A stretch of 64,000 nt of DNA. Origin: Armillaria gallica. Lineage: Eukaryota; Basidiomycota; Agaricomycetes; Agaricales; Physalacriaceae. The notes under the pieces were generated by a model that worked only from the letters and a program-made list of their open reading frames with translations, did no database searches and was not told the DNA's origin. The stretch covers positions 4,774,001-4,838,000 of the forward strand of contig JBANDB010000001.1 of the NCBI GenBank assembly GCA_037576215.1, written 5' to 3'. A program made the position numbers and the translations under genes. Positions within the stretch are counted from its first letter, which is position 1; each line of letters opens with the position of its first letter. This document shows, piece after piece, positions 44,656 through 55,192 of the stretch.

Positions 44656-45911
44656 GCTTGCTCTCTATTTTTCATCGTCCGCGGCCTAATTCAATCATCC
44701 AACTGATACAAAAACACGTGGAAGACAAGCACCGATTCTCTTCATACGGACACGTCACTACCGTAATCTTGGAAACACTTGGTACAAACGAAAATAACAA
44801 CTGTTGAAGATTATGCACTGATGCACTCTTCTTAGTCGACCTTGTTGAGGATCCACTCGTTCTCCTTCTTAATGATCTCCGATCCCTTCTTGACCTGGAC
44901 CTGTATACGATCAATCCTCAAACTCGCATTCTCAGCAAAGGTGTGGCAGACAACAGACTTACGATTGGGCCGATGTCGACGTCGTTCAACTTCCCGGTAA
45001 ACCAATACAAGTCCTTGCCGCTGGGAATAATACTGACAGACCAGATAGTGGGTTTAACGGAAAATATGATACGACTATAGCCACAGACTTACACGTAGGG
45101 CCCCGTCTGAGTGGCATCGACCAGCCAGTTTGCAGGCTCGCTAGACCAGATGAGCTTACTGCCGGATGCAGCGTTCTGTTTGCATCCGAGATTGGAAAGA
45201 GTCGACGATTGAAGGGTTGAAGGTAAATACCTCAGGCAATGCGACATACAATCCATTGATGCCTTTGATGGTGACATCGGTGGTATTGCCAGAGGGCTCA
45301 AGGGCCTTATTGAAGGTCAAAGTCTGCGACGAGGTCGGTCAGTATTAGATGCTACTCCTGAACAACATCAACCACAACTCACAGCGCCCTCAGGGATGCT
45401 GCCCTTACCGTCGGCTGTTGCGACGATCTGGCCGGGTTTATCACATTTGGTGCTGGTGATATAGTAACCAGTTTCAGCACTTTGAGCGGTATAGGTATAG
45501 TTCTGAGACATGATTGTTAGTTGTCGATATTGTTAGTGAATTGAGGAGGGGATGTGTTGGGATGTCAAGAGGCGAAGGATTGCGGTTTTATACAGCTGCA
45601 GGTGCGAATCTTTGTGTTGACATATTTTTCTAAGGACTACTGGAGGCTCCGTCGTATGTATGGTTTACAGCATTCTATAGAAAAATCCCAAGGAACCGAC
45701 AGCGATACTCCGGTCTGGCTGTCATTCTATGATACTGTGGATGAGTGACAATGGGTCAGCAATGATTTCTGGGCATTCGCGGGTGGACTATACAGTGCTT
45801 CGTCAGTCGACTACGCGTGCCATGCATTCTATAGTAGAGCATTCTTATAAATTTAGACAGTGCTACTCCGTCGATGGCGGCTTAGTCCAATTGTAGAGAA
45901 CCCTAGAATTA
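44656..45911. repeat. Left arm of a 1.1-1.25 kb inverted repeat
   Basis: The reverse complement matches 46879-47963. The gene-bearing part (about 44690-45655) appears nearly identical. Similarity weakens outwards, and the left arm has about 150 extra bases near its inner end. The two arms are separated by about 970 unrelated bases. Confidence 0.85.
44832..45511 (-). CDS. Small beta-rich protein, inverted-repeat copy 1
   Basis: Five exons on the minus strand mirror those of the right-arm gene and give 147 residues, starting MSQNYTYTAQSAETGYYITS and ending NEWILNKVD. No signal peptide is seen. The sequence is rich in beta-type segments, with recurring W-L patterns (ANWLVDA, DLYWFTG, EWILNKV) like those of small mushroom beta-trefoil lectins or protease inhibitors. 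That fold is a guess; no active motif is certain. A TATA element (TATAAAAC, minus strand) lies at 45585-45592. The coding sequence looks identical to that of the other copy, which suggests very recent duplication or gene conversion. Confidence 0.75.
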
Positions 45912-46258
45912 AATGGTATTCTTACCATCGCCTACTTAGTTCTGCTCTTCAACCATTGCCTCAAAGACAATGAGATGTCTCGTACGCGCATCTTTAGAGT
46001 CTTATTCTACTAATCTCATACTTAGTAATCGCAACTTGTCTCAACCTGAGAATTATCTGCCTAAGCGAAATGAACATTCATCCCTTCACGCAAAATGGGT
46101 CCCGCCGTCATACCTGCACCCACAATAACTCCATTTAGCTTGTGATAGGATCGCGGCACCTAGCATATTCAAACTGAGTTTCTCGCACTTCAATGCTCGG
46201 AATTCCAACGGAACGTACGCTGAGATCTGTCAAAGAGAGTCCAGTTGTTACAAAGATA

Positions 46259-46852
46259 TCATGAATTGATGACTCGAGGATCAGGTTTCAGGTGATCTCT
46301 CTGTTTGCTCAAGGAGAGAGAATCATCCGCAAGAACGGAGTTTTGGTAGGGTCCAAAATCGCACCATGGTTGGGCGTTGTAGTGGCTACTGTACGAAGGG
46401 AAGGTCACATGAAGGCACTGCAACTGAATTAAATAGCTAGTCGCTGCTGGGCTCCATACATTTTCCGACTGGAAAAATGTTGGGGCCGCACAATATTGCG
46501 ACATTTCATGAGTTGATCGTCCAATGCTAAACCCCGAGTTCAGAAAAATGAACTGAAAGGCGGGATCAATTGAGTATTCTTTCAAGGTAAGGAAAACAGC
46601 CCGAAAAGAATGGAAATAGTGTTTCCCCCGGTCAGAACAAAGGAAACTGCTTTTCATCCCCGGAAAGTGGCTGCTTTCGGCAAAATAGATGAAGAGTTTC
46701 ATTATGTTTTCCGTATCCCATTTTTGCGGCACACAAAGAGAGCCGAATATGAAAGGCGCAGCATTTTCAGAATACCTTTTTCCATCCCAAAATAAAACGG
46801 ACCCAGCAGTGACTACCACGAGAAAAGACGGCGGGGTGAGCATTAGAATCAT
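46259..46852 (-). CDS. Unassigned frame in the inverted-repeat spacer
   Basis: An open minus-strand frame of 197 codons fills most of the unique spacer between the arms. It begins MILMLTPPSFLVVVTAG, a possible signal or membrane segment, and contains several aromatic-rich stretches. I recognise nothing, and it may be a chance frame or a fragment of a mobile element. Confidence 0.25.
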   Translation of the reverse strand: MILMLTPPSFLVVVTAGSVLFWDGKRYSENAAPFIFGSLCVPQKWDTENIMKLFIYFAESSHFPGMKSSFLCSDRGKHYFHSFRAVFLTLKEYSIDPAFQFIFLNSGFSIGRSTHEMSQYCAAPTFFQSENVWSPAATSYLIQLQCLHVTFPSYSSHYNAQPWCDFGPYQNSVLADDSLSLSKQRDHLKPDPRVINS

Positions 46853-46878
46853 TACATTGGTGTATGACTCTGGGCTTG

Positions 46879-47963
46879 AATTCTAGGGTTCTGTAGCAAT
46901 GGAACATCGCCGTACGATCATGGGATTTCTCCAAAGCATGCTGTAAGCCATACGTGCTCTGTGGGTCGACGGAGTCTTGAGTAGTCCTTAGAAAAATATG
47001 TCAACACAAAGATTCGCACCTGCAGCTGTATAAAACCGCAATCCTTCGCCTCTTGACATCCCAACACATCCCCTCCTCAATTCACTAACAATATCGACAA
47101 CTAACAATCATGTCTCAGAACTATACCTATACCGCTCAAAGTGCTGAAACTGGTTACTATATCACCAGCACCAAATGTGATAAACCCGGCCAGATCGTCG
47201 CAACAGCCGACGGTAAGGGCAGCATCCCTGAGGGCGCTGTGAGTTGTGGTTGATGTTGTTCAGGAGTAGCATCTAATACTGACCGACCTCGTCGCAGACT
47301 TTGACCTTCAATAAGGCCCTTGAGCCCTCTGGCAATACCACCGATGTCACCATCAAAGGCATCAATGGATTGTATGTCGCATTGCCTGAGGTATTTACCT
47401 TCAACCCTTCAATCGTCGACTCTTTCCAATCTCGGATGCAAACAGAACGCTGCATCCGGCAGTAAGCTCATCTGGTCTAGCGAGCCTGCAAACTGGCTGG
47501 TCGATGCCACTCAGACGGGGCCCTACGTGTAAGTCTGTGGCTATAGTCGTATCATATTTTCCGTTAAACCCACTATCTGGTCTGTCAGTATTATTCCCAG
47601 CGGCAAGGACTTGTATTGGTTTACCGGGAAGTTGAACGACGTCGACATCGGCCCAATCGTAAGTCTGTTGTCTGCCACACCTTTGCTGAGAATGCGAGTT
47701 TGAGGATTGATCGTATACAGGTCCAGGTCAAGAAGGGATCGGAGATCATTAAGAAGGAGAACGAGTGGATCCTCAACAAGGTCGACTAAGAAGAGTGCAT
47801 CAGTGCATAATCTTCAACAGTTGTTATTTTCGTTTGTACCAAGTGTTTCCAAGATTACGGTAGTGACGTGTCCGTATGAAGAGAATCGGTGCTTGTCTTC
47901 CACGTGTTTTTGTATCAGTTGGATGATTGAATTAGGCCGCGCACGATGGAAAATAGAGAGCAA
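46879..47963. repeat. Right arm of the inverted repeat
   Basis: Partner of 44656-45911. It carries the second copy of the small beta-rich gene with its own TATA element (47029-47036). Confidence 0.85.
47110..47789 (+). CDS. Small beta-rich protein, inverted-repeat copy 2
   Basis: Exons 47110-47238, 47298-47390, 47446-47528, 47589-47658 and 47721-47789 give 444 bases, 147 residues, in frame with four introns of 55-62 bases. The product is the same as that of the left-arm gene: cytosolic, about 16 kDa, one cysteine, glycine- and threonine-rich strands (GKGSIPEGA, TTDVTIKGINGLYVALPE). A beta-trefoil protein such as a lectin or peptidase inhibitor is the best guess from size and Trp spacing. The two genes are divergently transcribed from a shared 1.6 kb region. 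Confidence 0.75.
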
Positions 47964-48715
47964 ACCATTGAAAAAATCCACGGCTCCATTTGAATGGTTT
48001 TCTAGACCTCAACCTACGCGCTTACTTGATCTTCCTTGATTCGTGCCAGTCTTCAGATATAACATTCACAGAAGACGTCGAACATTCTGTTGTTGATTCG
48101 CGTAGGGCCAATGGGCGCCACCAAGTAGTCACCTGGGAAGATGAGCTCGAGATTTAAGCACTACAAGTCAATACACCTGAGCGTCACAGCCCAACATGGA
48201 ATTAGTTTCTCAGCTGCCAGTGCACCGAAAGATGGATCTTCGGCTACACGGTACTGAAATTGCTGCACTTTTCCGGGTCCAAGACCATGATAAGATGACT
48301 AGGAATAAACACCTCCTGCAATGTAGGCTGTGAATGTGACTGCAATAGAAGACGATAAGCTTCGAAGAAGGCGAATACCGATTGCTATTATCCCTCGAGG
48401 GTCATGAAGGAGTGTCCAGTATGTGCGTCGAGGAAAGCCGCCGTCGAGACAACGGCATAATGCTCACCTCTTCACGACGCCACTCTCTAGTATTGAAGTG
48501 TCCGTAAGATCGATCCTCTGCTACCGCAGTTTTGAGGACCAGTAAGATATCCAGGCTGCGCCAATTGTTCGCAATACGGATACCCACAACGAGGGACGAA
48601 ATCGTCTTGTATTCGTAATTTTCTTCCTCTTTATCGGTCACGTATCAGTCTTTGCCGGCGCTTTGAGATGGGTAGCATCGACTGCTAGCGTAGGTGTCTA
48701 GGAATTGCTGGGAGA
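47964..48715. other. Intergenic, nothing recognised
   Basis: Lies between the right inverted arm and the direct repeat upstream of the F-box gene. Motif-less frames only. Confidence 0.5.
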
Positions 48716-49540
48716 GGTCGGTTAGAGGCCGTCATATATGAGATATTCTACATACCACATAAACGTGTGATATAACCCATTGAGAGACGATAGCACTCGG
48801 GAGAGTCGAACTCCACACCATAAGCGTCGGATCCTACTGTCCGCGAATGCTGAAGTATTAGTGGCCGCGTCCGCAGCAACTACTTTCTCAAAGATTAACA
48901 AAGATGAGGAAGCAGCAGTGTTGAGACCCAGAAGGTGGTCAGAGTCGAGATCGTCGGAGGCAGAGAGGAAGTCACGGAGCAGTGTGACCCGAAGGAAAGG
49001 CACGAATGGATGCTACATCTGAAAAGGTCGTCACCATCACCATCACAGGGACCTCTGTCAGAAAGACAATGAGGGAAGATCAGGTCATCATTCTGGGTCC
49101 GTCTTGCCTCACTGGGTTGAACATTCGGTCTTCGTCCGTCAACGCGACTCAAGAACAGAAATACGGTGTTCGTCACCGTCAGCAGTGTCGTCGTAGGCAG
49201 CATCGTAGATCCACAGAAGTCTGAGCGACAAAATGACAAGTACTGGAAGGGTATTCAGTTAGCGAAATTGAGGCGACAGCAATATTTTACCATGAAAGTG
49301 GTGGTTTTTGAAAATATGTTTATCGTTCTACAAGATGTGCGATTGTCGTCTTCGTGAGACTGTCGTGGACAATGTAGAGAACGCTGAAGAGCAATGCTGT
49401 TCGGCTCAGGAAGGCAAGAACCCATTGAAACTCCGACGCTACCCTGCTGGGCTCAAATTGTGGTGCGCGGTCACGGTCACGGTACCACCAACGCGAGTTA
49501 TTCCAATTGTTCATTAATCATTGATAACACCAACCTCAAC
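48716..49540 (+). repeat. Direct repeat upstream of F-box gene
   Basis: Shares many words in the same order with 51897-52740: TAAACGTGTGATA, CCCATTGAGAGACGATA, AAGCGTCGGATCCT, GAGACCCAGAAGG and CCCATTGAAACTCCGAC. A shorter third piece (CGTCGGACCCTGTTGTCCGC) is at about 51608. It is degenerate and non-coding, and looks like an old mobile element. Confidence 0.55.
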
Positions 49541-49653
49541 CACGTGTGTCTCTTGCCCTCTCAATTGACGGTTACTTGCATTCTACTATTTAGCAAGTAC
49601 GTGTGCCAGCGCGTCTTCTTCCAGCAATTTACCAAGCATTTCAGGAATCTTCA

Positions 49654-51273
49654 ATGTCGTGCCTCACCTGCAGCAACTGTGGTTTCGTCAATCTGCTTCC
49701 CCCCGGCGAGCCACATCGACAAAAAACTCTCAATGCCATTCAAAGCTCCGACGGCCTTATTTCGCAGCTTCTACGCGGGACACCGCCATTGCTCGATACT
49801 GACCGGGCCTTTATCGATACTGAAATTGCCAAACTAGAACAGCTGCGGTCTTCGTATGATACCCAGCTTCAAGATGTTCAGACACGCAAACACCCAGTCT
49901 CGAAAGCCCTCGAAAATCGCACGTCGATTTATGCCCCCATCCGTCGTCTTCCCAGAGATATTCTCATCGAAATCTTCCATTCCGTCTGCGATGATTGGAA
50001 GCGGGAAGGAGAAGAAGCGGAATGGCGCTTCAGAGACCGTTATCATAGTCTGAATGTATCTGGACCTCTATGGGGTTTAAGCCGCGTCTGTGGGCTTTGG
50101 AGACATGTGTTGCACACCTCGCCAGTGTCATGGGATCGGCACCTTTCGGTGATCTACCCATTCTCCAAGAATGCTTGCGAGATATTGGGGACCTATCTCG
50201 AGCACACGGGCGAACATCCCCTGTGTATACGTGTCAATCTGCCTCATTACACCGAAACAGGAGGTGACGAATTCATCGCGCTACTCGTCCAATCTTTCTA
50301 CCGCTGGAGGGAAGTGCACATTCACATTCCACTATCCCATGCACACCACATAGAAGCCATATCCCTTCCCCTTCCTGCTCTGCAGACAATTGAAATAGAT
50401 GTCGAAGATGAAAGTTTTCTGACTGCCACCAACTCGCACTTTCACTTGGACATGTGTTTGAATGCCCCCCAATTATGGCAAGCCACTCTTCCAAGGCAAG
50501 GGATCTTTCAAGTGAGATTACCGCCCACGATAAATCATTATTCCGGATTCATCACTCGTGCCGAAGACTTGCAACTCCTTTCCCAACTACCCAATCTCAA
50601 CACGTGTCACCTCCATTCTACTCGCATGAACTCGACTTCACTCGAAGGCCCGGTGATCCTGGCGCAGCTTTGCCGCCTTTACATTGGCGAGTTGGGCATC
50701 CTCGACTGCCTAACTACACCAATGCTCAAACATTTGACTCTAACGAAGGATCCAAGTCCCCACCCACCGAGTGGCAACGCAGGATGCATTGACCTTTTCC
50801 TCTGCCGATCGGACTGTCGTCTGGAGAGCTTGAGTGCGGACGAGTACCTACGCTGGCACGAGTCACTAGACTCAATCACCGAATTACTCTCATCAGAGGC
50901 ATGCTCTACAATTTCCCACCTCAAATCTAAGCTTGATTTGTATGACCTTTGGTGTATTCTCACCCAATCCGATGTCCTACCTAACCTACGCCATCTTGTT
51001 CTGTGCTTGTTGATGCCTGCACCCCGTATAGAATGGGAGGAAGTACCCCCTTTGATACGCTCTCGCCGTGATGCAGGGGTATTGAAAACGGTTGAACTCC
51101 AGTTTGAGGACGACGAGGAGCTAGAGATAGAGGCCGAAGAGGATGAAAGCTCGTATCCACTTTCTGAGGATGAAAAAAAAGAGAATATCAGAGCTCTCAC
51201 TGGGGACAATTTGGAGATGTGGGTCGTGAAGTGGAACTCGCCGGATTGGGAACACAGGGATATCTTTACCTAG
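49654..51273 (+). CDS. Zinc-ribbon F-box protein with acidic insert
   Basis: Single exon. By comparison with its paralogues the start is the ATG of MSCLTCSNCGFVN at 49654; the frame is open 17 codons further up (ATG at 49603). About 539 residues. The CxxCxxC motif, linker and F-box (APIRRLPRDILIEIFHSVC, then GPLWGLSRVCGLWRHVLHTSPVSW) are well kept. The leucine-rich C-terminus ends in an acidic stretch (EDDEELEIEAEEDES) not seen in the other copies. It is flanked by similar direct repeats at 48716 and 51897. Confidence 0.85.
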   Translation: MSCLTCSNCGFVNLLPPGEPHRQKTLNAIQSSDGLISQLLRGTPPLLDTDRAFIDTEIAKLEQLRSSYDTQLQDVQTRKHPVSKALENRTSIYAPIRRLPRDILIEIFHSVCDDWKREGEEAEWRFRDRYHSLNVSGPLWGLSRVCGLWRHVLHTSPVSWDRHLSVIYPFSKNACEILGTYLEHTGEHPLCIRVNLPHYTETGGDEFIALLVQSFYRWREVHIHIPLSHAHHIEAISLPLPALQTIEIDVEDESFLTATNSHFHLDMCLNAPQLWQATLPRQGIFQVRLPPTINHYSGFITRAEDLQLLSQLPNLNTCHLHSTRMNSTSLEGPVILAQLCRLYIGELGILDCLTTPMLKHLTLTKDPSPHPPSGNAGCIDLFLCRSDCRLESLSADEYLRWHESLDSITELLSSEACSTISHLKSKLDLYDLWCILTQSDVLPNLRHLVLCLLMPAPRIEWEEVPPLIRSRRDAGVLKTVELQFEDDEELEIEAEEDESSYPLSEDEKKENIRALTGDNLEMWVVKWNSPDWEHRDIFT

Positions 51274-51896
51274 AGCGTGACTGGATCCCACCGATTTGAA
51301 TTACATCCTCCGCTCTTCAAGTATCTGTAGATACTAGGTAGGCAGTTCGTAAGTCCGTTATATCCCCAGACAGCAGCGGGAGGGAGCGTTCAATGTAGGC
51401 CCTGGTGCAAGACAAAATATTTTTTGCCAAGCGGAGACGCACATCCTTCCGTCCGGATGCTAAAGTAGCGATGTAAGCGGAGAGCTGGGATGACAAGTGA
51501 TGGCACCATACAGATTTTACTCTTTGTGAAGACGTCTTCAATGAGAGCCGAATGACAGAGGAAGATGACACCGCGGGAGAGTCGAAACTCCACGCTAATT
51601 ACTAAAAAGCGTCGGACCCTGTTGTCCGCGAGCGCAGGGGTTCCAGTCCGATATTAAGCGTCTTGGTGCAAATGTATGTTCAGCGTATATTTGCAGCGAT
51701 AATCGGTCATTTTTGTTGAGAAACAAGTACACATGACTACGACGAGTTTTTGTCCAACAGAAACAGCAACCCAGTGTTCGTCACCGCCATCACCGAGTGC
51801 TGTCATATGTGGTGTCGCGTATCCACGCAAAGGGACAGAGTAATCCATTGATCGCATTTTGAATTTCTAACGCGGATACCTGGAGGTTACTGAAAG
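51274..51896. other. Intergenic with a short repeat fragment
   Basis: Around 51560-51640 a piece with GGGAGAGTCGAAACTCCACG and CGTCGGACCCTGTTGTCCGC resembles parts of the direct repeat. Short frames here have no motif. Confidence 0.45.
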
Positions 51897-52740
51897 CGAC
51901 AGGTCATTTAGAGGTCGGCATATAAGGGAAATGCTGCATACCAAATAAACGTGTAATACATCCCATTGAGAGACGATAACATCTCGAACTCCATGCTATA
52001 AGCGTCGGATCCTGCTATCCGCGAGTGCTGAAGTAACTGCGTTCGCCCGCTTTAAAAGGTGTGTATTGGTGAGGGAATCACAGATATGAGACCCAGAAGG
52101 CGGTCAAGGCTGAAAATTACCACACGCAGGCCAAAGGAAAGGCGAAGAGTTGCAATTAAGAACAGGTCCCGGTGATATGGCTCGAAGAGGGTGGCTGTGT
52201 CAAAAATCGGGTTCGCAGACACCCTTTCTCCAGGCGCCTACATGCTCGAACCGAATATAGTGGCAAAACGTGGTGTCGAGCTTGCGCAGTTTCGACAAAT
52301 ACTAGAGAGCCCGCATTGACTGCCAGCGTTTCCATCGTAGCAAATCCGTCGCGCAGGATGAGAGATTGGTTGACGTAGACCAAAAAATGGTAGGTCAGGC
52401 GCGTTCAACGAAGGCATTGTCCATTATCTCCCGTCTCTTCGTTAACTTCTACCCGGCAACCAGTGTAACAGATGCTCACATATGAGCTTGAAGACGGGTA
52501 TTCGATGCCGATAGAAGATCAGACCTAAAACGACGTTTGAATAGCCACACCATCCTGTCCTTGAGATGGTAGTTATGTAGTGCATTTTCATGCCAAGTTG
52601 ACCGGCACAAGGTCCCAATTAGGGACGGCCGGAACGAAGGCAAAGTCCCATTGAAACTCCGACACCACCCCTGCCGTCCTCTGCCGGATTTGAAGTTTAC
52701 CCGCAACCCATCGGAAATTGTAACTGTCGCAATGAAATCT
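51897..52740 (+). repeat. Direct repeat downstream of F-box gene
   Basis: Second copy of the 48716-49540 element, in the same orientation and diverged by substitutions and small gaps. Confidence 0.55.
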
Positions 52741-53049
52741 CCAGAATAATGCCATTTTACTACTGTCACGCAAAAACGACAGTCAGCTTTCCACCAGTCA
52801 TCGGGGACGCATAATCACTTAAATCACTCAAACAAATAGCTGGTCACGAAATGGATTACAGAAAAGCAGCGGAACGCGTAACAATGGTACATTTCATTGA
52901 AACTCCTATCCACCATCACGCTCATCTTCACGTCAAGCAAGTCCTAGGTACAGCAAACATTCAGCCAATTCCCAGCCTGACAAGGCAACAGCAACTAACC
53001 TGAAATTCACGACCGACCGCGCCAGTTGTGCTCAATTGCAGCGACATGT
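52741..53049. other. Intergenic, nothing recognised
   Basis: Short spacer before the terminal exon of KLRL copy 6. Confidence 0.5.
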
Positions 53050-53306
53050 CTACTCACTATACACGCCCGCCAACAGTCAGCCATGGTCACGGACGACACA
53101 TCAAGAAATACTCACAGGAGCGACAAGGTGATATCACCATTGACCTTGGCCTGGATGGCGATCTCCACCTCGAGGTTGAGGTCAAGGCGCAGCTTCACAG
53201 ATGCGGGGGGTGCAACGGCCTGCCTGTTAGAGCGGCCAGCAACCTGCTGTCCACCGGCAGCGAAAGAGGGAGAAGAGAACTTGGTAGCGGTTTCTGGGGC
53301 AGACAT
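53050..53306 (-). CDS. Small KLRL-tail protein, copy 6
   Basis: Exon 1 (53306-53116) codes MSAPETATKFSSPSF, the GGQQVAGRSNRQAV linker and the tail in the form VKLRLDLNLEVEI ... NGDITLSLL. The intron starts GTGAGT and ends TAG at 53057; the 7-base last exon T-GAG-TAG adds Leu-Glu. About 65 residues. Its linker groups it with copy 2 at 12542, so this subtype also has distant members within the window. Confidence 0.8.
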
Positions 53307-53343
53307 TGTCGTTGAACTGAAGATTTTCCATCAACTGGCCTAG

Positions 53344-53351
53344 CTTTTATA
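53344..53351 (-). promoter_or_regulatory. TATA box of KLRL copy 6
   Basis: TATAAAAG on the minus strand, about 38 bases before the ATG at 53306. Confidence 0.7.
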
Positions 53352-54250
53352 CTGGACCTCCGGGACAGTTTTCGCCCGCATCCCCGTCGCAACTTTACCC
53401 ATTCCAGACTCCCAGTCGCGACATGTTTGCAGTACGTAAATCTCGCGCGATCCTGTGATACTCCATCCCGGTCTAATTTCGTAAACGCAGTGGACGTGGA
53501 CGCGCCTCCAAATCAAATTAGACAAAATCGAGACCAGAAGCGCTCTACGGAGAACCAATATATCTGCCGTAAACGCGGACGACGGGGTGTGGCTGGAGAC
53601 CCGACGCTCGCTCCTGCCTGTCTTCTATTTCTACGTTGCTGCGTACATATTGTCGCGAAATGAGAACGTCTCACCGAATGTTCGTCGCAAAACTCGGCTC
53701 CCGCGGAAATATTGGGCGAAGGTGACAACGGAAGAAACCGATACCGAGTTCTCCGAGCGCTGTGCGATGTCAGGCTGCTTTGATGTCTGTATCGGTACCT
53801 CGGTGTGGAGCTTGACATTCTCTGCTTGAAGATGGTCTAATGACCTTTATTCAAACTAGACACCGGCCCCGGGAATAATCGAACATCTCGTCTCTGTCTC
53901 TCCTATAAGTAATTCCTTCATTATGGACACTGCTAATTGAAACACGAACAGATGCGCAGGAGCTTTTAAATTAAATATCATCCTTTAGGCACGCGGGACG
54001 CGAGAACACTTGATGCATACCAAGCCGACTCTTTTCTCGAACTTCGATAATATTGCTGACGGCGAGCCAGAAACCCAGTTCTGTAACTACTTACGAGACG
54101 CATCCAAAAATATGAACATGACGACTTCATTGGATGGAACGGGATCGGTGACGCACGGGAGTCGCGTCTCCAGTCTGTGTCGCGGTCGTTCCCTTGGGCC
54201 TGGAAACATAACGGATCAATTGCCCCCATGAAGCAGAGTCTCCTAGTCAT
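53352..54250. other. Intergenic, nothing recognised
   Basis: Motif-less short frames up to the KLRL relic. Confidence 0.45.
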
Positions 54251-54326
54251 TCTTGCTCCTCCAAGGAGGCGCTGAAGCTCGGACTCGACCTCAATTTCAA
54301 AAGTGCATTACACTCTTTCGCTCTTG
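54251..54326 (+). pseudogene. Relic of a KLRL-tail gene
   Basis: The plus strand reads KEALKLGLDLNF, equivalent to the first half of the tail, and then jumps to sequence resembling the final ITLSLL region, followed by a GTAAG donor as in the live genes. The middle of the tail (EVEI to NGD) is missing, and no start codon or N-terminal part can be found. It is clearly a decayed member. Confidence 0.65.
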
Positions 54327-54885
54327 TAAGCTATCGAGGGGTTATTTTAGTTCAGCCTGTCCGCTTCTTTGAGGCTGACGGCTTTCTTTGCAGTTGTTAG
54401 ATCTTAAGTTGACGAGAGGGATAACTTAGACAAGGTGTATGAATGGTATCATTCGTTCGCGTCTCTCAACGACGTATCTTTCCTTTCATTAATTTCTCGC
54501 GCATAATTCTGAGCAGCGGTCCTTCCTTCTCTTTCATTCATTAGCCCAGCGGCTTGCCAGAGGACTTGCCACCTTCATCGTCTCAATTCCAAGAGGACGG
54601 AGAGTCAGGTCATAAATCATTACATATCATCCACGGAAAGGTAGTCGATCAAAAAAGGCATTGGAAAAGTGCTGCTAATATACAAGTGACAATGGCATAC
54701 ATGAAGCATCCTCCCGGACATGCGTACGATCCACCCTTCATCAATCAACTGAATTCCATCCGAAAACTGAAATCAAAGCGCTAACAACGAAAACATCAGC
54801 CCAAAAGACCGGTATCGATCAAAGAGAGCTCCAAACCTGACAATCCAAGGAACCTTATTTGCTTTCGCTCGTACCGAGTGTGTAT
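54327..54885. other. Intergenic, nothing recognised
   Basis: Includes a 76-codon frame (54554-54784) without motif. Otherwise empty. Confidence 0.4.
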
Positions 54886-55145
54886 TTACTCACTACAATC
54901 ATAATTTAGCGGCGAAGTCCACTGCGAGAGAACGAATGGTCCACTTACAGGAGCGAGAGGGTGATGTCACCATTAACCTTGGCTTGGATGGCGATTTCGA
55001 CCTCCAAGTTAAGGTCCAACCTGAGCTTCAACGCCGCCTTGGGGGCGACAGCTCCAGCGCCGACACGAGCGGTCAGCTGGCCGTCCCTAGCATCGGCTTC
55101 AGCAGTAGCTCCGAGAACAGACATACGAGTTTGAGCAGCAGACAT
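54886..55145 (-). CDS. Small KLRL-tail protein, copy 7
   Basis: Exon 1 (55145-54949) codes MSAAQTRMSVLGATAEADAR, a divergent linker (LTARVGAGAVAPKA) and the full tail ending NGDITLSLL. The donor is GTAAGT, again placing a stop (TAA) in frame if the intron is kept. The acceptor at 54893 (TAG) gives a 56-base intron, and the last exon T-GAG-TAA adds Leu-Glu. About 67 residues. The N-terminal part differs almost completely from the other subtypes while the tail is unchanged, so selection acts on the tail. Confidence 0.8.
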
Positions 55146-55184
55146 TATGATCGTTATTGGGAGTATGAGAAAGGTGCGACAGCC

Positions 55185-55192
55185 CTTTTATA
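55185..55192 (-). promoter_or_regulatory. TATA box of KLRL copy 7
   Basis: TATAAAAG on the minus strand, about 40 bases before the ATG at 55145. Confidence 0.7.

Noticed and set aside
48780..48860. tRNA-like T-arm word inside the direct repeat (GGAGAGTCGAACTCC on the plus strand)
   Set aside because: No matching acceptor, D-arm or anticodon stem could be built around it in any of the three copies.
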